Shown in pieces: positions 31,694 through 40,802 of a stretch of 58,217 nt of DNA. The position numbers and the translations under genes were made by a program. Under the pieces are notes generated by a model that saw only the letters and a list, made by a program, of their open reading frames with translations, did no database searches and was not told the DNA's origin. Each line of letters starts with the position of its first letter. Position 1 is the stretch's first letter. This DNA comes from Candidatus Hermodarchaeota archaeon (lineage in GTDB: Archaea; Asgardarchaeota; Hermodarchaeia; Hermodarchaeales; Hermodarchaeaceae), in the NCBI GenBank assembly GCA_016839365.1, contig JAEOUH010000063.1, forward strand, positions 1 through 58,217. Reading direction: 5' to 3'.

Positions 31694-32098
31694 CTAGTCA
31701 TCCTTAGCAAGATCCTTCTTGACGGCTTCATAAAAACTGACTTCATCTTCGCCACGACGTTTCACAGTAATCTTTGATTCAACGCCTTCGAGTTTTCGTT
31801 GCACTAGTATCACACCAGTTTTCGGAATGCGATTAATCAGTTGTCCACGGAGGTATAAGGCAATGGCCAGGTCTTCAATCCGTTCAGCTACTACTGGTTT
31901 GATTTGTTTCAACTCATTAAGGTAGATGACTGCATCAGGAAGAAAGAGCGCTTCTATGATTTTTTCTCGTTCGGTCTCTCGTTGCTTTATCCGTTCCTCG
32001 GTTTCGAGTCTTAGGGCCTCCTGTTGCGCTTGCTCTTTCAGTAGCGCTTGCATTTTGCGTTCTCGTATGCGTTTGAGCTCATCAGCATCTTGGGGCAT
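31694..32098 (-). CDS. PDCD5-family DNA-binding protein with C-terminal extension
   Basis: PDCD5 proteins occur in all archaea and eukaryotes and bind DNA or chaperonin partners. The first 85 residues follow the family: a charged N-terminal helix (ELKRIRERKMQALLKEQAQQ), then EKIIEALFLPDA and the helix pair VVAERIEDLAIAL. After that point, where the family normally ends with a short basic tail, about 45 further residues form strands and a final helix. ATG 32098 has GGGTGA 6 bases upstream; the frame to 32128 is not needed. The neighbour on the left is the E2F/DP-like gene. Confidence 0.8.
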   Translation of the reverse strand: MPQDADELKRIRERKMQALLKEQAQQEALRLETEERIKQRETEREKIIEALFLPDAVIYLNELKQIKPVVAERIEDLAIALYLRGQLINRIPKTGVILVQRKLEGVESKITVKRRGEDEVSFYEAVKKDLAKDD

Positions 32099-32203
32099 TG
32101 AAGTCACCCTACGCCGAAAGGGTGGCACCAGTCCAGTACTTTTATAGGTTTCGGGTTTTCTGAATTACGTCCCAAGTGACGTAATCCTCAAAAGGTATGA
32201 TCC

Positions 32204-33292
32204 ATGAACTTTTTACGGCTTACTCAGTCTACGCGTTTTATCATCCCTAGTTTCATCCTGGCTTTGTCCCTCCTCCTCGGTTTTGGGGGTGTTTCATTTC
32301 AGGTCCAATCTTCCTCTGACAATAGAGCCGTTGCACCTGTGCAATATTCCCTGGAATTCAATGGCACTCGTGCGTTCACTTACCTTGAAGGTCAATGCGC
32401 CTTTGGTCCACGACCACCAGGATCTAATAATCTGACCGAATGTGGAGATTACATCATTAGCGTCTTGGAAGGCAAAGAATGGCCAGTACAGACACAAACC
32501 TGGATTTATCAAGAAACCCAGTTAAGGAATATCATGGCTGGAGCAATTGCAGCTCCACAATATGTGTTATTAGCACACTATGATACCCGTCCAATCGCTG
32601 ACAGTGATCCCGACCCCCTTAACCACTCTCAACCGATTCTAGGCGCCAATGATGGTGCGAGTGGTGTTGCTACACTTATGGAACTAGCTGGTGTACTTCC
32701 TGAAGAAGCCAAAGCTGTCACCATGCTCCTTTTCGTCGATGCAGAGGACTCAGGGAACTACAATGGCTGGAGTTGGATTGTAGGTTCAACCTACTTCGTT
32801 GACCACCTGAGTCAAGCTCAGAAATCCAATATTCGGGCGGTCATCCTCCTCGACATGATGGGTGATGCTGATCTCCAGCTTCCCCGCGAACAATCGTCCA
32901 CACCGGCGCTGGTAGATGCCATCTGGCAGACGGCATCCGAACTTGAGTATAGTAATATCTTCTTATCTTCATCTGGACCCTATGTTATTGATGACCATCG
33001 GCCTTTCCTTTTAGCTGGGATTCCCGCAGTTGATATCATTGATTTTAATTACCCATACTGGCATACGCTCGAGGATACACCTGACAAGTGTTCTGCCGCC
33101 TCTTTGGAAGCTGTAGGGTGCGTTGTTGAAGCCTTTATGGAAACCCAGTTTGTTACACCAACGTTTTTCATCCCTACAGGGCATCCTTTCACACCCGATC
33201 AGCTAATTTTACTCTCAATGGTTCCGGTGGTGATTGGCGGATGTATCATTCTACTTGTCTACAAGCTAAAATTTCAAAAAAATACTGAGTAA
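32204..33292 (+). CDS. Secreted M28 family peptidase / glutaminyl cyclase-like
   Basis: A 362-residue protein with a signal peptide (about 1-35), an M28 catalytic domain and a C-terminal membrane helix (about 330-352) with a basic tail, so it is anchored outside the membrane. Zinc ligands are visible in order: AHYDTRP near 124, GANDGASG near 148, a DAEDSG near 184, DMMGD near 221 and HTLEDTPDKC near 288. The order fits aminopeptidases and glutaminyl cyclases. ATG start with a TATA-like CTTTTATAGG about 70 bases upstream. Confidence 0.87.
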   Translation: MNFLRLTQSTRFIIPSFILALSLLLGFGGVSFQVQSSSDNRAVAPVQYSLEFNGTRAFTYLEGQCAFGPRPPGSNNLTECGDYIISVLEGKEWPVQTQTWIYQETQLRNIMAGAIAAPQYVLLAHYDTRPIADSDPDPLNHSQPILGANDGASGVATLMELAGVLPEEAKAVTMLLFVDAEDSGNYNGWSWIVGSTYFVDHLSQAQKSNIRAVILLDMMGDADLQLPREQSSTPALVDAIWQTASELEYSNIFLSSSGPYVIDDHRPFLLAGIPAVDIIDFNYPYWHTLEDTPDKCSAASLEAVGCVVEAFMETQFVTPTFFIPTGHPFTPDQLILLSMVPVVIGGCIILLVYKLKFQKNTE

Positions 33293-33472
33293 ATAAAACT
33301 CTTCATCTACGCAATGAGATTCTGGGATGAAACCAAACACTTTAAAGTTCGTATTAGAGTAATCGACTCTCCTCACCATGTTGCAGGAGGATTCTAATCA
33401 TTCTGCAACACGTCAAAGGACAACTGGTGAAACCAGTATACAACCAAACTAGAGATGGAGGAAACTCCCAAA

Positions 33473-33904
33473 ATGTCTAAAGAAACAGAATCTGCTGAGA
33501 CCGTCGAACCTGAAGAAGCTAAAGCTAAAGAACCTTCAGCTGAAGAAGAAAAAGACAAAAAAGTTGCAAAGAAAAAAGAAGCCAAACCTGAAGCAAAAAC
33601 AGAAGCAAAGGCGGAAGCTCCCAAATCACGCCGTGATGAGAGCGTCGTCTTTGTTGGCAGCAAACCGCTAATGAGCTATATCACTGCTTGTGTCACCCAG
33701 CTGAACCGAAATCCTGAGGAACTCGTGATCAAGGCCCGGGGGCGAGCCATCAGTCGCGCTGTAGACGTGGCCGAAGTGCTTCGAAACCGTTTCATGCCTG
33801 ATCTCATAGTGCGTCAAATCGATATTTCCACTGAACAAGTCAAGACAGCCGAAGGCAACGTAGCGAACGTCTCAGCGATGGAGATAACGCTGGCTCGTAA
33901 GTAA
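33473..33904 (+). CDS. albA: Alba chromatin protein with long charged N-terminal tail
   Basis: Alba coats DNA and RNA in archaea. The C-terminal 90 residues are a full Alba domain (VVFVGSKPLMSYITACVTQL, then IKARGRAISRAVDVAEVLRNRF and the closing strand ANVSAMEITLARK). It is preceded by about 55 residues of lysine, glutamate and alanine-rich low-complexity sequence, whereas Sulfolobus Alba has almost no tail. ATG 33473 has a GGAGG ribosome-binding site about 11 bases upstream; ATG 33455 is an alternative six codons earlier. Lysine-rich tails are possible modification sites, as an inference. Confidence 0.9.
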   Translation: MSKETESAETVEPEEAKAKEPSAEEEKDKKVAKKKEAKPEAKTEAKAEAPKSRRDESVVFVGSKPLMSYITACVTQLNRNPEELVIKARGRAISRAVDVAEVLRNRFMPDLIVRQIDISTEQVKTAEGNVANVSAMEITLARK

Positions 33905-34024
33905 TTGCGAAACGACAAAATACCGTATTCTACCATGGAACTACGGATCTATCAAGCGATCACAGATCGTTTGGCAAGCCATTCCGGCAGGTGAGAATGC
34001 CGAGCTACGTATAGCACGTGCGTT

Positions 34025-34040
34025 CACCTTTCCTTCTTTT
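34025..34040 (+). terminator. Pyrimidine-tract terminator after alba
   Basis: A tract of C and T ending in five T residues about 125 bases after the alba stop, in a gene-free gap. It is consistent with archaeal U-tract termination; no strong hairpin is present. Confidence 0.35.
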
Positions 34041-34120
34041 TGCCGGACTTGAAGAGAGGATATGCTTATCATCGAATAAGAACAAGGACACAGAGTAATT
34101 TCTGTTCGGAAGGAAAACAA

Positions 34121-35110
34121 ATGGAACCTCGTATGGGAAAACTTGTGCCAACCGTCCAACTCTTATCAATTGGTGATGCGAACGTGGAATTGGCTTTCTC
34201 ATCAATTCCGAGGATGCCACAGTTTGGTCAAAAAATTCTTGTCCCTGAGTTGACACTACGGGCGGCAGGTTCTGCCACGAATTTTGCACTCTGTGGGGCA
34301 AGTCTCGGTGCAAAAACTGGATTCGCTGGTCGTTTAGCCGTTGACTCATTTGGAGAAGTTGTGTTGAAAGCCTTTCGCGAGGTAGGTGTTGATACGAAAT
34401 TCTTACAACTAGTTGAAGACGCTTCAACCAGTGTAACGGCGGCGATAATAAGTGAAAATGGAGAAGGGGCACTTTTTGTGTATCAGGGGACCATCGCACA
34501 ACTCGAGTATGAAGCGCTGAAGAAATGTCTAGAAACGAACCCGGCACCTCGATGGGTGCATTTCGCCGGATATTTTCTTCTTGAATCTCTGCAGGGGAAA
34601 CCAGTCACTGACCTTTTACAATTAGCCCAATCTCGAGGGGCAACAACTTCTTTAGATTTTGGATGGGATCCTACTGGCTGGTCTGATGAGGTTATCGAAC
34701 AAGTATTTGATGCAATTCAATTTATTGATGTCTTTTTCCCCAATGCCAATGAAGTCAAAGCGCTAACGGGGGAAAGCAGTGCAAAGAAGGGGGCAAAGCA
34801 ATTGCTAGAAGCGGGGGCTCCTACACTTGTTGTGAAACTAGGAACAAAGGGGTGTTTGTTGGCAACAAAGAAGGACGAGGTTATGATTCCAGGCTTTGAT
34901 GTCAATGTAGTCGATACCACGGCCGCTGGTGATGTTTTTGACGCTGGCTTCGCTGTTAGCATGCTAACAGGTGCGACAATGGGACGGGCTGCAGTTTTCG
35001 CCAATGCGGTGGCCGCCCTGCATGTATCCCGACCCCGGTCACAATCGTTGTTCCCCAGTTTGGAAGAAACATCTGCCTTCCTGATGCGCCATCGTCCCCT
35101 AGATGTGTGA
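34121..35110 (+). CDS. PfkB-family sugar kinase (ribokinase-like)
   Basis: A 329-residue PfkB kinase. It has the N-terminal GDANVELAF entry strand, GSATNFALCGASLG near 46, and the C-terminal catalytic motif DTTAAGDVFDAGF near 265 with its anion hole and base aspartate, as in ribokinases. A sugar or nucleoside is the likely substrate. ATG 34121 has GGAAGG upstream; the longer frame to 34040 is not needed. It ends 12 bases into the convergent amidohydrolase gene. Confidence 0.88.
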   Translation: MEPRMGKLVPTVQLLSIGDANVELAFSSIPRMPQFGQKILVPELTLRAAGSATNFALCGASLGAKTGFAGRLAVDSFGEVVLKAFREVGVDTKFLQLVEDASTSVTAAIISENGEGALFVYQGTIAQLEYEALKKCLETNPAPRWVHFAGYFLLESLQGKPVTDLLQLAQSRGATTSLDFGWDPTGWSDEVIEQVFDAIQFIDVFFPNANEVKALTGESSAKKGAKQLLEAGAPTLVVKLGTKGCLLATKKDEVMIPGFDVNVVDTTAAGDVFDAGFAVSMLTGATMGRAAVFANAVAALHVSRPRSQSLFPSLEETSAFLMRHRPLDV

Positions 35111-36658
35111 AAAGACGCATCTACCACCCACATATGTAGCTAACACCTTCACATTCTTCAGCTCTTCAGGAGCTATCTCAAACGGATTCGCTGAAAGCAC
35201 CACAAAATCCGCTAATTTCCCTAGCGCTAGAGACCCTTTCTTCTTCTCATCAAAACTCGCAAAAGCCGCATCGATAGTATAGAGACAAATCGCTTCTTCA
35301 ACACTGATTCGAGTTGCAGGATTTGGATGTGTCGCTGCTGAAAAAATCCCGTACAGTGGGTCCATGGGCATACAATCAGATCCAAAGGCAACTTTTATTC
35401 CTGCATTGAGGATACGTCGGAAATTATTCAACTGCGCTGCCCGTTCTGGTCCAAGGCGGACATCATACATACCATCAGGAAGCCCCCAACGACGAACGAA
35501 ATTTGGTTGCTGTAGTAGAAGCAAATCTAATTTCTTGACCCGTTCAATGAGGGGAGGCGTTAGAAACTCAGCATGAATTATGTTATGACGCAGCTTCTTC
35601 ACAAAATCGGGGCGACTCGCTTTTTCATGAACTTGAATCACAAGCTCAACGGCCCGATCCCCGATTGCATGAGTGCTTACCTGTAGACCCAGTTCATTTG
35701 CTGTGGCAATTAGGAACCGATAATCCTCTTCGTCAAGAAGTATCAACCCATTGCTTTCGGGTTTATCATGATACGGTCGAGAAATCGCTGCGGTTTGAGC
35801 TCCCAAAGACCCATCAATAAAGGCTTTCACTCCTCCCAATCGTAGATAATCGTCTCCAAGACCAGTTGGTAGTCCAAACCCAGCCAGTAAATCAATCAGT
35901 TTGGCTTCGAGATTCACGTAAATACGTACCGTCAGTTGATCTTTTTGCCGGAGTTTTAGGTATTCGTTGAGGTAGGGAAGTTGTAACTTGTATAGATTCT
36001 CATGTACCGATGTGATGCCAACGCTATTGGCATATCGGCAGCCTTCCTGGAGTGCTTTCGCCAAGTCTTCGTCACTAGATTGGAAATTACGAGTATCAAC
36101 CGGAATATCACGAAGGATTCCTGTGAGTTCCCCACTTTTTTCATCTCGGTCGATACCAGGGGTACTAGAATCTAATACCAACTGCTTCAGGGTCACTGAG
36201 TTTACACTAATCAGATGACCACATACTCGAATTAAAATCACCGGGTTCTTCGGTGCAATGGGGTCAAGGTCTTTCTTGGTGATGTACCGGGGCTTTTTCC
36301 ACTGGCTTTCATCCCAATTATACCCGAGAATTAATTTGCCCGAAGGCGACTCGTTAACTCGTTTTTGGACTAATTGAAGCGCTTCTTCCAATGAGGTAGT
36401 ATTCCCGAGGTCGAGATGGAGCTTTTTTCGACCTAAACTCGCAAGATGTGCATGGGTGTCAATAAATCCTGGCAAGATTGTCCGACCTCCCATATCAATA
36501 GTTTCCGTTGCATAGGTCTGAAATAGTGCAACCTCGGCATTGGAGCCCATGGCAATGATGCGTTCGTTACTAATTACCATCGCCTCTGCCCGTGGAACCT
36601 GTGAATCCATAGTTCGAATATTCGCATTCAGGATAGCAAGGTCAACCTGGAACGGCAT
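35099..36658 (-). CDS. Metal-dependent amidohydrolase (YtcJ-like)
   Basis: A 519-residue amidohydrolase-superfamily enzyme. The TIM barrel metal ligands are visible as GFIDTHAHL near 63, STHAIGDRAVE near 322, HAEFLTPP near 350 and the late FGSDCMPMDP near 423. The layout resembles the Amidohydro_3/YtcJ group. The substrate is unknown. GAGGAG lies upstream of the ATG. The 3' end overlaps the PfkB gene by 12 bases. Confidence 0.87.
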   Translation of the reverse strand: MPFQVDLAILNANIRTMDSQVPRAEAMVISNERIIAMGSNAEVALFQTYATETIDMGGRTILPGFIDTHAHLASLGRKKLHLDLGNTTSLEEALQLVQKRVNESPSGKLILGYNWDESQWKKPRYITKKDLDPIAPKNPVILIRVCGHLISVNSVTLKQLVLDSSTPGIDRDEKSGELTGILRDIPVDTRNFQSSDEDLAKALQEGCRYANSVGITSVHENLYKLQLPYLNEYLKLRQKDQLTVRIYVNLEAKLIDLLAGFGLPTGLGDDYLRLGGVKAFIDGSLGAQTAAISRPYHDKPESNGLILLDEEDYRFLIATANELGLQVSTHAIGDRAVELVIQVHEKASRPDFVKKLRHNIIHAEFLTPPLIERVKKLDLLLLQQPNFVRRWGLPDGMYDVRLGPERAAQLNNFRRILNAGIKVAFGSDCMPMDPLYGIFSAATHPNPATRISVEEAICLYTIDAAFASFDEKKKGSLALGKLADFVVLSANPFEIAPEELKNVKVLATYVGGRCVFSHI

Positions 36659-36811
36659 AATATGGAAGACTCCTCATTTACGGACAAGCCAGGGATAAGT
36701 CACTATTTCAATTAGCTTCTCTCTTCATTTTAATTTCGTCTATGTTCAGCTCATCATTAAGACTAAATATAACATAGACATGAAAGGACAAATCTGAGGT
36801 GGCTTCTAACT

Positions 36812-37219
36812 ATGGGAAAGCACACAAAACGAAACATCGCAATTGCCATTATTCTCATTGTCGTCATTAGTACAGGTGTGTACTTTGGACTTGCCTATCC
36901 ATTCCCTGTCCAGTCTACACCCATAAGTCTCACGGGTATCCTCACCCAAGAGGATATCCCCGTAACGATTATGTGGCCTAATGCGCAAATGCAGGTCTCC
37001 ATTCATCTAAGCTCTGTGACGGCTGTATGGGCGTGGGAGATTCGAGACGCATCGAATAATTTTGTTGATGGGGAGGTCAATATTGATACCTCGACAACAA
37101 CTATCACAACACCTTGGCATGACGCATCCGGCTCCTATACTATTATCATCACCTGTATTGGTGATCTTGAAGGCACAGTGACCGTCTTTGCTCGTGGATG
37201 GCCATTTATAACAGCCTAA
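36812..37219 (+). CDS. Membrane-anchored small extracellular protein, RGWP family
   Basis: A 135-residue protein with a basic N-terminus, a membrane anchor (about 9-30) and an exported beta-rich domain of about 100 residues that ends with VFARGWPFITA. The strand order IRDASNNF, ITTPWHDASGSYTIII, then the RGWP end matches the protein at 22340-22852. The GGTGG ribosome-binding site lies 9 bases before the ATG. Together the two suggest a small family of cell-surface proteins; the function is unknown. Confidence 0.72.
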   Translation: MGKHTKRNIAIAIILIVVISTGVYFGLAYPFPVQSTPISLTGILTQEDIPVTIMWPNAQMQVSIHLSSVTAVWAWEIRDASNNFVDGEVNIDTSTTTITTPWHDASGSYTIIITCIGDLEGTVTVFARGWPFITA

Positions 37220-37260
37220 ACAAGGAATAGGTTGTTTCTACAAAGCAGGTAACTATGTCC

Positions 37261-38058
37261 TCATTGGCTTCGTAGCTCACTTAAAAAAGAATGCAAAATG
37301 GTGTTGAAATTCGAAGGTTCTTCAAGCATGCAATTATGCCCTGCTCCTTTCACCAATTGGATTTGAGCTTGCGGTAGAAGCTGTTGCATCTGAGTAGCGC
37401 TATTTGGTGTAGTGGCTGAATCAAATTCTCCGCTGATGAGAAGGGTGGGTATCTTGATGTCTGAAAGACGAGAGGTTACGTTGAATTTCTTGACATCCTG
37501 AAGGATTTCCAGAATAACATGGGTGGGAGTTCGGAGGGATTCATCATTCACCCATTCAACTAGTTCTGGGTCAACATCGGGACCGAACAATTCTTTTTCC
37601 GTAAATTTTGAGGCTCTATTTCTTGATAGTCTAATCATGAAGCGAAGAAAACTAAATTGAATACTTCGCTTCCTCGAGTCGATCGGGCGTGGACTTGTAC
37701 CCACCAATACAAGAGCTCGAGGGCTAGTTGGCTGTTCCAATGCATATTGCAGCGCTATCATCCCACCTAGTGAATGACCAACTAATACTGGGCTCGATAT
37801 CTGATATTTGGTAAGTAGAGTTTTCAGATCATCTACATGGGCTTCCACATGATACCCTCTTTCTGGTTTAGCAGAGTCTCCATGCCCTCGTAAATCGTAG
37901 GCAAAAACGTAGTTGCGTGAAGTGAAGTATGAAATCTGGTGTTTCCAAAACCGGTGTGAAGCTGCCCAACCATGAATGAAGACAAGAGGCTGCCCCTGTC
38001 CTTGTTCAACTACATATAACCTGACAGGTTCAGTTTGGTCTAATGTGATTTCTATCAC
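37261..38058 (-). CDS. Alpha/beta hydrolase
   Basis: A 265-residue alpha/beta hydrolase with the oxyanion HGWAAS near 29, the nucleophile serine in VGHSLGG near 96, the acid in GEFDSATTP near 213 and the histidine in GAGHNCMLEEP near 241. The order is that of esterases and haloperoxidase-like enzymes; the substrate is unknown. The start is GTG 38058, which has no well spaced ribosome-binding site. Confidence 0.88.
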   Translation of the reverse strand: MIEITLDQTEPVRLYVVEQGQGQPLVFIHGWAASHRFWKHQISYFTSRNYVFAYDLRGHGDSAKPERGYHVEAHVDDLKTLLTKYQISSPVLVGHSLGGMIALQYALEQPTSPRALVLVGTSPRPIDSRKRSIQFSFLRFMIRLSRNRASKFTEKELFGPDVDPELVEWVNDESLRTPTHVILEILQDVKKFNVTSRLSDIKIPTLLISGEFDSATTPNSATQMQQLLPQAQIQLVKGAGHNCMLEEPSNFNTILHSFLSELRSQ

Positions 38059-38161
38059 TCTCCATAGGAACAGCTAGATTTCAGTATGTGTACGCCTTTC
38101 CCTTGTTCTGTCCAAAGAGTTTTCCCCTGCCACACCTACCTGCTAGCACGCTGGTGTCTCT

Positions 38162-38701
38162 GTGGAAACAACTGATGCCTGGATCGTGGTCATCCGCGGT
38201 GAAGCAGAAGGAAAAGATGTTCGGGTTGCTTTAGATTTTCAAAACGCGGAATCACTGTTTAGTCCCAGCTTCTTCATAGTGGGAGACGCCTTTATTAACC
38301 AATTATTGGAACTGATTCAATCCCGAGAAAAATGGGTTGTAAAAACCGTTATCGAAGAAGTGCGAACTCCTCAAGAAATCAAGCTTCTTTCTGACACCCC
38401 ACTGTTTGCACTGCTAACAAAAAGCTATCCTCGAGGTCTCTCGGCTGGGGCATTGTTCATACTTGAAGAGGTCGCGCTCCAACCAGAAGCAGTTCCCACC
38501 ACTCCATTTGAAACCACGAATTCAATTCTCGCTCCCTCTAAACGCTTCATGCTGACGGGTTTATCACCTGTGGGATTTACAGCCGCTTGTGCTGAGGACA
38601 TCCGCCTTTTTGCTAGGTTCATTTCCCGGCTCCTCAAACGCCCTGACGCATTCGAAGAAGTCTCCCTGCTTCTACCACGAAAGAACCAAACAGCAGAATG
38701 A
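38162..38701 (+). CDS. Unrecognised protein of 179 residues
   Basis: A soluble protein beginning at GTG 38162 with GGTG 7 bases upstream. The first 60 residues contain alternating strands (WIVVIRGEAEGK, VRVALDF), the middle is helical (FINQLLELIQ) and the C-terminal part has another helix pair (FARFISRLLK). I do not recognise the family. It is convergent with the methyltransferase gene 9 bases away. Codon use is like the neighbours, so it looks like a real gene. Confidence 0.6.
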   Translation: METTDAWIVVIRGEAEGKDVRVALDFQNAESLFSPSFFIVGDAFINQLLELIQSREKWVVKTVIEEVRTPQEIKLLSDTPLFALLTKSYPRGLSAGALFILEEVALQPEAVPTTPFETTNSILAPSKRFMLTGLSPVGFTAACAEDIRLFARFISRLLKRPDAFEEVSLLLPRKNQTAE

Positions 38702-38710
38702 GTCAAACAA

Positions 38711-39478
38711 CTATGTTTTTTCCGCTTTAATCACGAGGAAGAAGGGAATTCGGTGTTCACGATCAAAAAACGGGTTATTACTCGTGGGACGTGGTTCCTT
38801 AAAAGCTGCAATTTGAAAACCAGTTTGAAGTAGCAATGTCACGTAAGTACTAATGGCACGGTGAAAGAAGCTAAACTCTTGTGGAAACCCCTGACCGGAC
38901 CGCGTTTTCCATCGAACTTTGTACTCCTTTTCTTCGAAGTAATTATCCATCCTAAAGAATTTCCCCACTCGCCTTTTCGAACGGCTGCCCCTATCGCCCA
39001 ACTCCCACCTCCCTGGTCCATACACGTTGAATGCAGGATGAACAACCGAAAACACTAGAAAGCCGTTGGGTCGAAGCACGCGGTGGAATTCTTGCAGGCT
39101 TGCTTCTAAACACTCAAGGTTAAGGAGGACGAGATTACATAACACGATATCAAACTCCTCAGCATCAAACTCGGTCAAATCGCACAGATTTCCGACACGG
39201 AACTCAATCGGTACTTCTTCAGAGGTTTCCTTACTAAATTCTATTAGATTTGGAGAGAAGTCAACACCCACAACCTCTCCCCCCTTCTTGGCATAGAACC
39301 GTGAAAGGTAACCCTCTCCACACCCTGCATCGAGGATTCGACGATCCCTTACATTCCCCATGAGTTCTTCAATGCAGGGATTCAAAATCTCACGGTGATG
39401 TGGGGTTCCTCTTCCATCAATTAAATGAGCAAAGGCTTCCGCATTAGCCTGCCATTGGCGAACGAATCGGTCGGTCAT
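38711..39478 (-). CDS. Class I SAM-dependent methyltransferase
   Basis: About 255 residues with the class I Rossmann motifs: motif I ILDAGCGEGYLS near 47, a second acidic residue in VVGVDFSPNLIEFS near 70, and motif IV DIVLCNLVL near 112. The C-terminus (SVVHPAF, HRAISTYV) resembles small-molecule methyltransferases of the UbiE/Methyltransf_11 type. Substrate unknown. ATG 39478 is chosen over TTG 39484. Confidence 0.85.
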   Translation of the reverse strand: MTDRFVRQWQANAEAFAHLIDGRGTPHHREILNPCIEELMGNVRDRRILDAGCGEGYLSRFYAKKGGEVVGVDFSPNLIEFSKETSEEVPIEFRVGNLCDLTEFDAEEFDIVLCNLVLLNLECLEASLQEFHRVLRPNGFLVFSVVHPAFNVYGPGRWELGDRGSRSKRRVGKFFRMDNYFEEKEYKVRWKTRSGQGFPQEFSFFHRAISTYVTLLLQTGFQIAAFKEPRPTSNNPFFDREHRIPFFLVIKAEKT

Positions 39479-39528
39479 AACCAAGCTAGTGTAAAGGGGC
39501 TATTAGACTGTGACGACGACTGTCCAAA

Positions 39529-40137
39529 TTATGTGTCATCTGTAATTTCGTCAATTGAAGCCACTAATCGTCCGGTGTACCGGTTGATAGCCAAAGTTAG
39601 CATCTGCATAATCAATGTGATAATGATCACTCCGAGAACAATGAAGACGACAAAAAGTCCGATCTCGTAGAGTAAGGTACCAGTTAATCCCATTGTAGCA
39701 AGCCAAGCGGTTCCCCACGGTTGAAGGAAATACTTCCACAGCAGGTAGTATCCATAGATACCCGCAACGAGAACAAATAGTGTCGAAATAGCAAAAAGCG
39801 TAAGAACTGTTTTAGTCGCTGAATCGTCAGCATCAATGTGCCCAACACCTGGACCGACAATGAATTTTCTGACTCTTCGGTGAAACCGTAAAAACACTCC
39901 GAGTAGCCAAACGAATAGCAGAAAGACGAATCCGCCACCAAGTAAGAGCACAAAGATGAAGATGTCATCATTAGCTACCAAGATTTGCCAGATACCAGTT
40001 AACATCAACAAGAACACCACTCCCGCTCCTAATAGGACAATGAAGGAGAGGAGTTGTAAAGCAAAGGTTACCGAGCCGATTCCACCAAAGATGCGGTCCC
40101 AATTAATTACGCGTTTTTCATGAGAATCAGGTGACAT
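39529..40137 (-). CDS. Four-helix membrane protein of unknown family
   Basis: About 202 residues with a charged N-terminus and four membrane helices (about 18-45, 53-80, 110-135 and 150-180), arranged as two pairs separated by a basic loop (FLRFHRRVRKF). No motif is recognised. The same strand holds the hemerythrin gene about 105 bases upstream, so the two may be in one transcript. Confidence 0.65.
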   Translation of the reverse strand: MSPDSHEKRVINWDRIFGGIGSVTFALQLLSFIVLLGAGVVFLLMLTGIWQILVANDDIFIFVLLLGGGFVFLLFVWLLGVFLRFHRRVRKFIVGPGVGHIDADDSATKTVLTLFAISTLFVLVAGIYGYYLLWKYFLQPWGTAWLATMGLTGTLLYEIGLFVVFIVLGVIIITLIMQMLTLAINRYTGRLVASIDEITDDT

Positions 40138-40243
40138 GAATACCACTTCGATAAAGTGCTATTTCAATACTAACCGTGGCTACGTCGAAAAAGATTTGTG
40201 TTTCTTGCTTTGTGACTGGTTGTAGAGGCTCTTTCAAGGCTTT

Positions 40244-40801
40244 TTAGAATTCTTTCTCTAATTCCTCGACGATTGTTGTATAGCGTTTGTGAACGTCTTT
40301 GCCACCTAGAATTTTATCAAAGCGGTCGAAATCCGCTTTCATCTTCCTCTTCTCTTCATCGCTGAGCATCTTCACCATGGCAGGAAAGACTTCGTCTTCT
40401 TCCATTTTGAAGTGGGGCTGCATGATTTTCAGATAATCCGTTACAGCTTTGAGAATCTTCTTTCGTCCTTCAGATGCCCCTCGGTGGTAGGCACGAATGT
40501 GTTTGTGCATTTCGTTGGCGATATCTAAAGCTTCAATGTGCTCTTCGATGAGTACAGCAATATTTCGGTCAACTTCAGTAGGTAAATCAGTATCGTGTTC
40601 GCGCAGTGTTTCAAAGAGGATATCCTCTTCCTTCGAATGATGGATCACATCAGCATAACCACGAATGAACTCCACGAGTTTCCAAAAAACTGGGGCAGGT
40701 ATTTCTTCCTCATCCTGTAGTTTATCACGTACTTTCTCAATGATGGCAAAATCTCTATCAACCAATTTGTGTTCATTAAGCAGAATATCAATAGGATACA
40801 T
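40244..40801 (-). CDS. Hemerythrin-domain protein
   Basis: A 185-residue hemerythrin (HHE) protein, which binds a di-iron centre and O2, NO or peroxide. The ligand histidines are visible as NEHKLVD near 10, VIHHSKEEDILF near 54, EEHIEALD near 88 and PHFKMEEDE near 133. It is soluble and cytosolic. The ribosome-binding site GGAGG lies within a short inverted repeat at 40803-40815. It opens the iron and oxygen gene group at 40.2-46.7 kb. Confidence 0.88.
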   Translation of the reverse strand: MYPIDILLNEHKLVDRDFAIIEKVRDKLQDEEEIPAPVFWKLVEFIRGYADVIHHSKEEDILFETLREHDTDLPTEVDRNIAVLIEEHIEALDIANEMHKHIRAYHRGASEGRKKILKAVTDYLKIMQPHFKMEEDEVFPAMVKMLSDEEKRKMKADFDRFDKILGGKDVHKRYTTIVEELEKEF

Positions 40802-40802
40802 T

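Noticed and set aside
33971-34000. GCCATTCC / GAATGCC partial inverted repeat after alba
   Set aside because: Only a short, imperfect stem in a non-coding gap; could be chance and has no T tract directly after it.
34121-35110. AAGD in place of GAGD in the PfkB kinase
   Set aside because: DTTAAGD also occurs in active ribokinases, so it is not a lost catalytic site.
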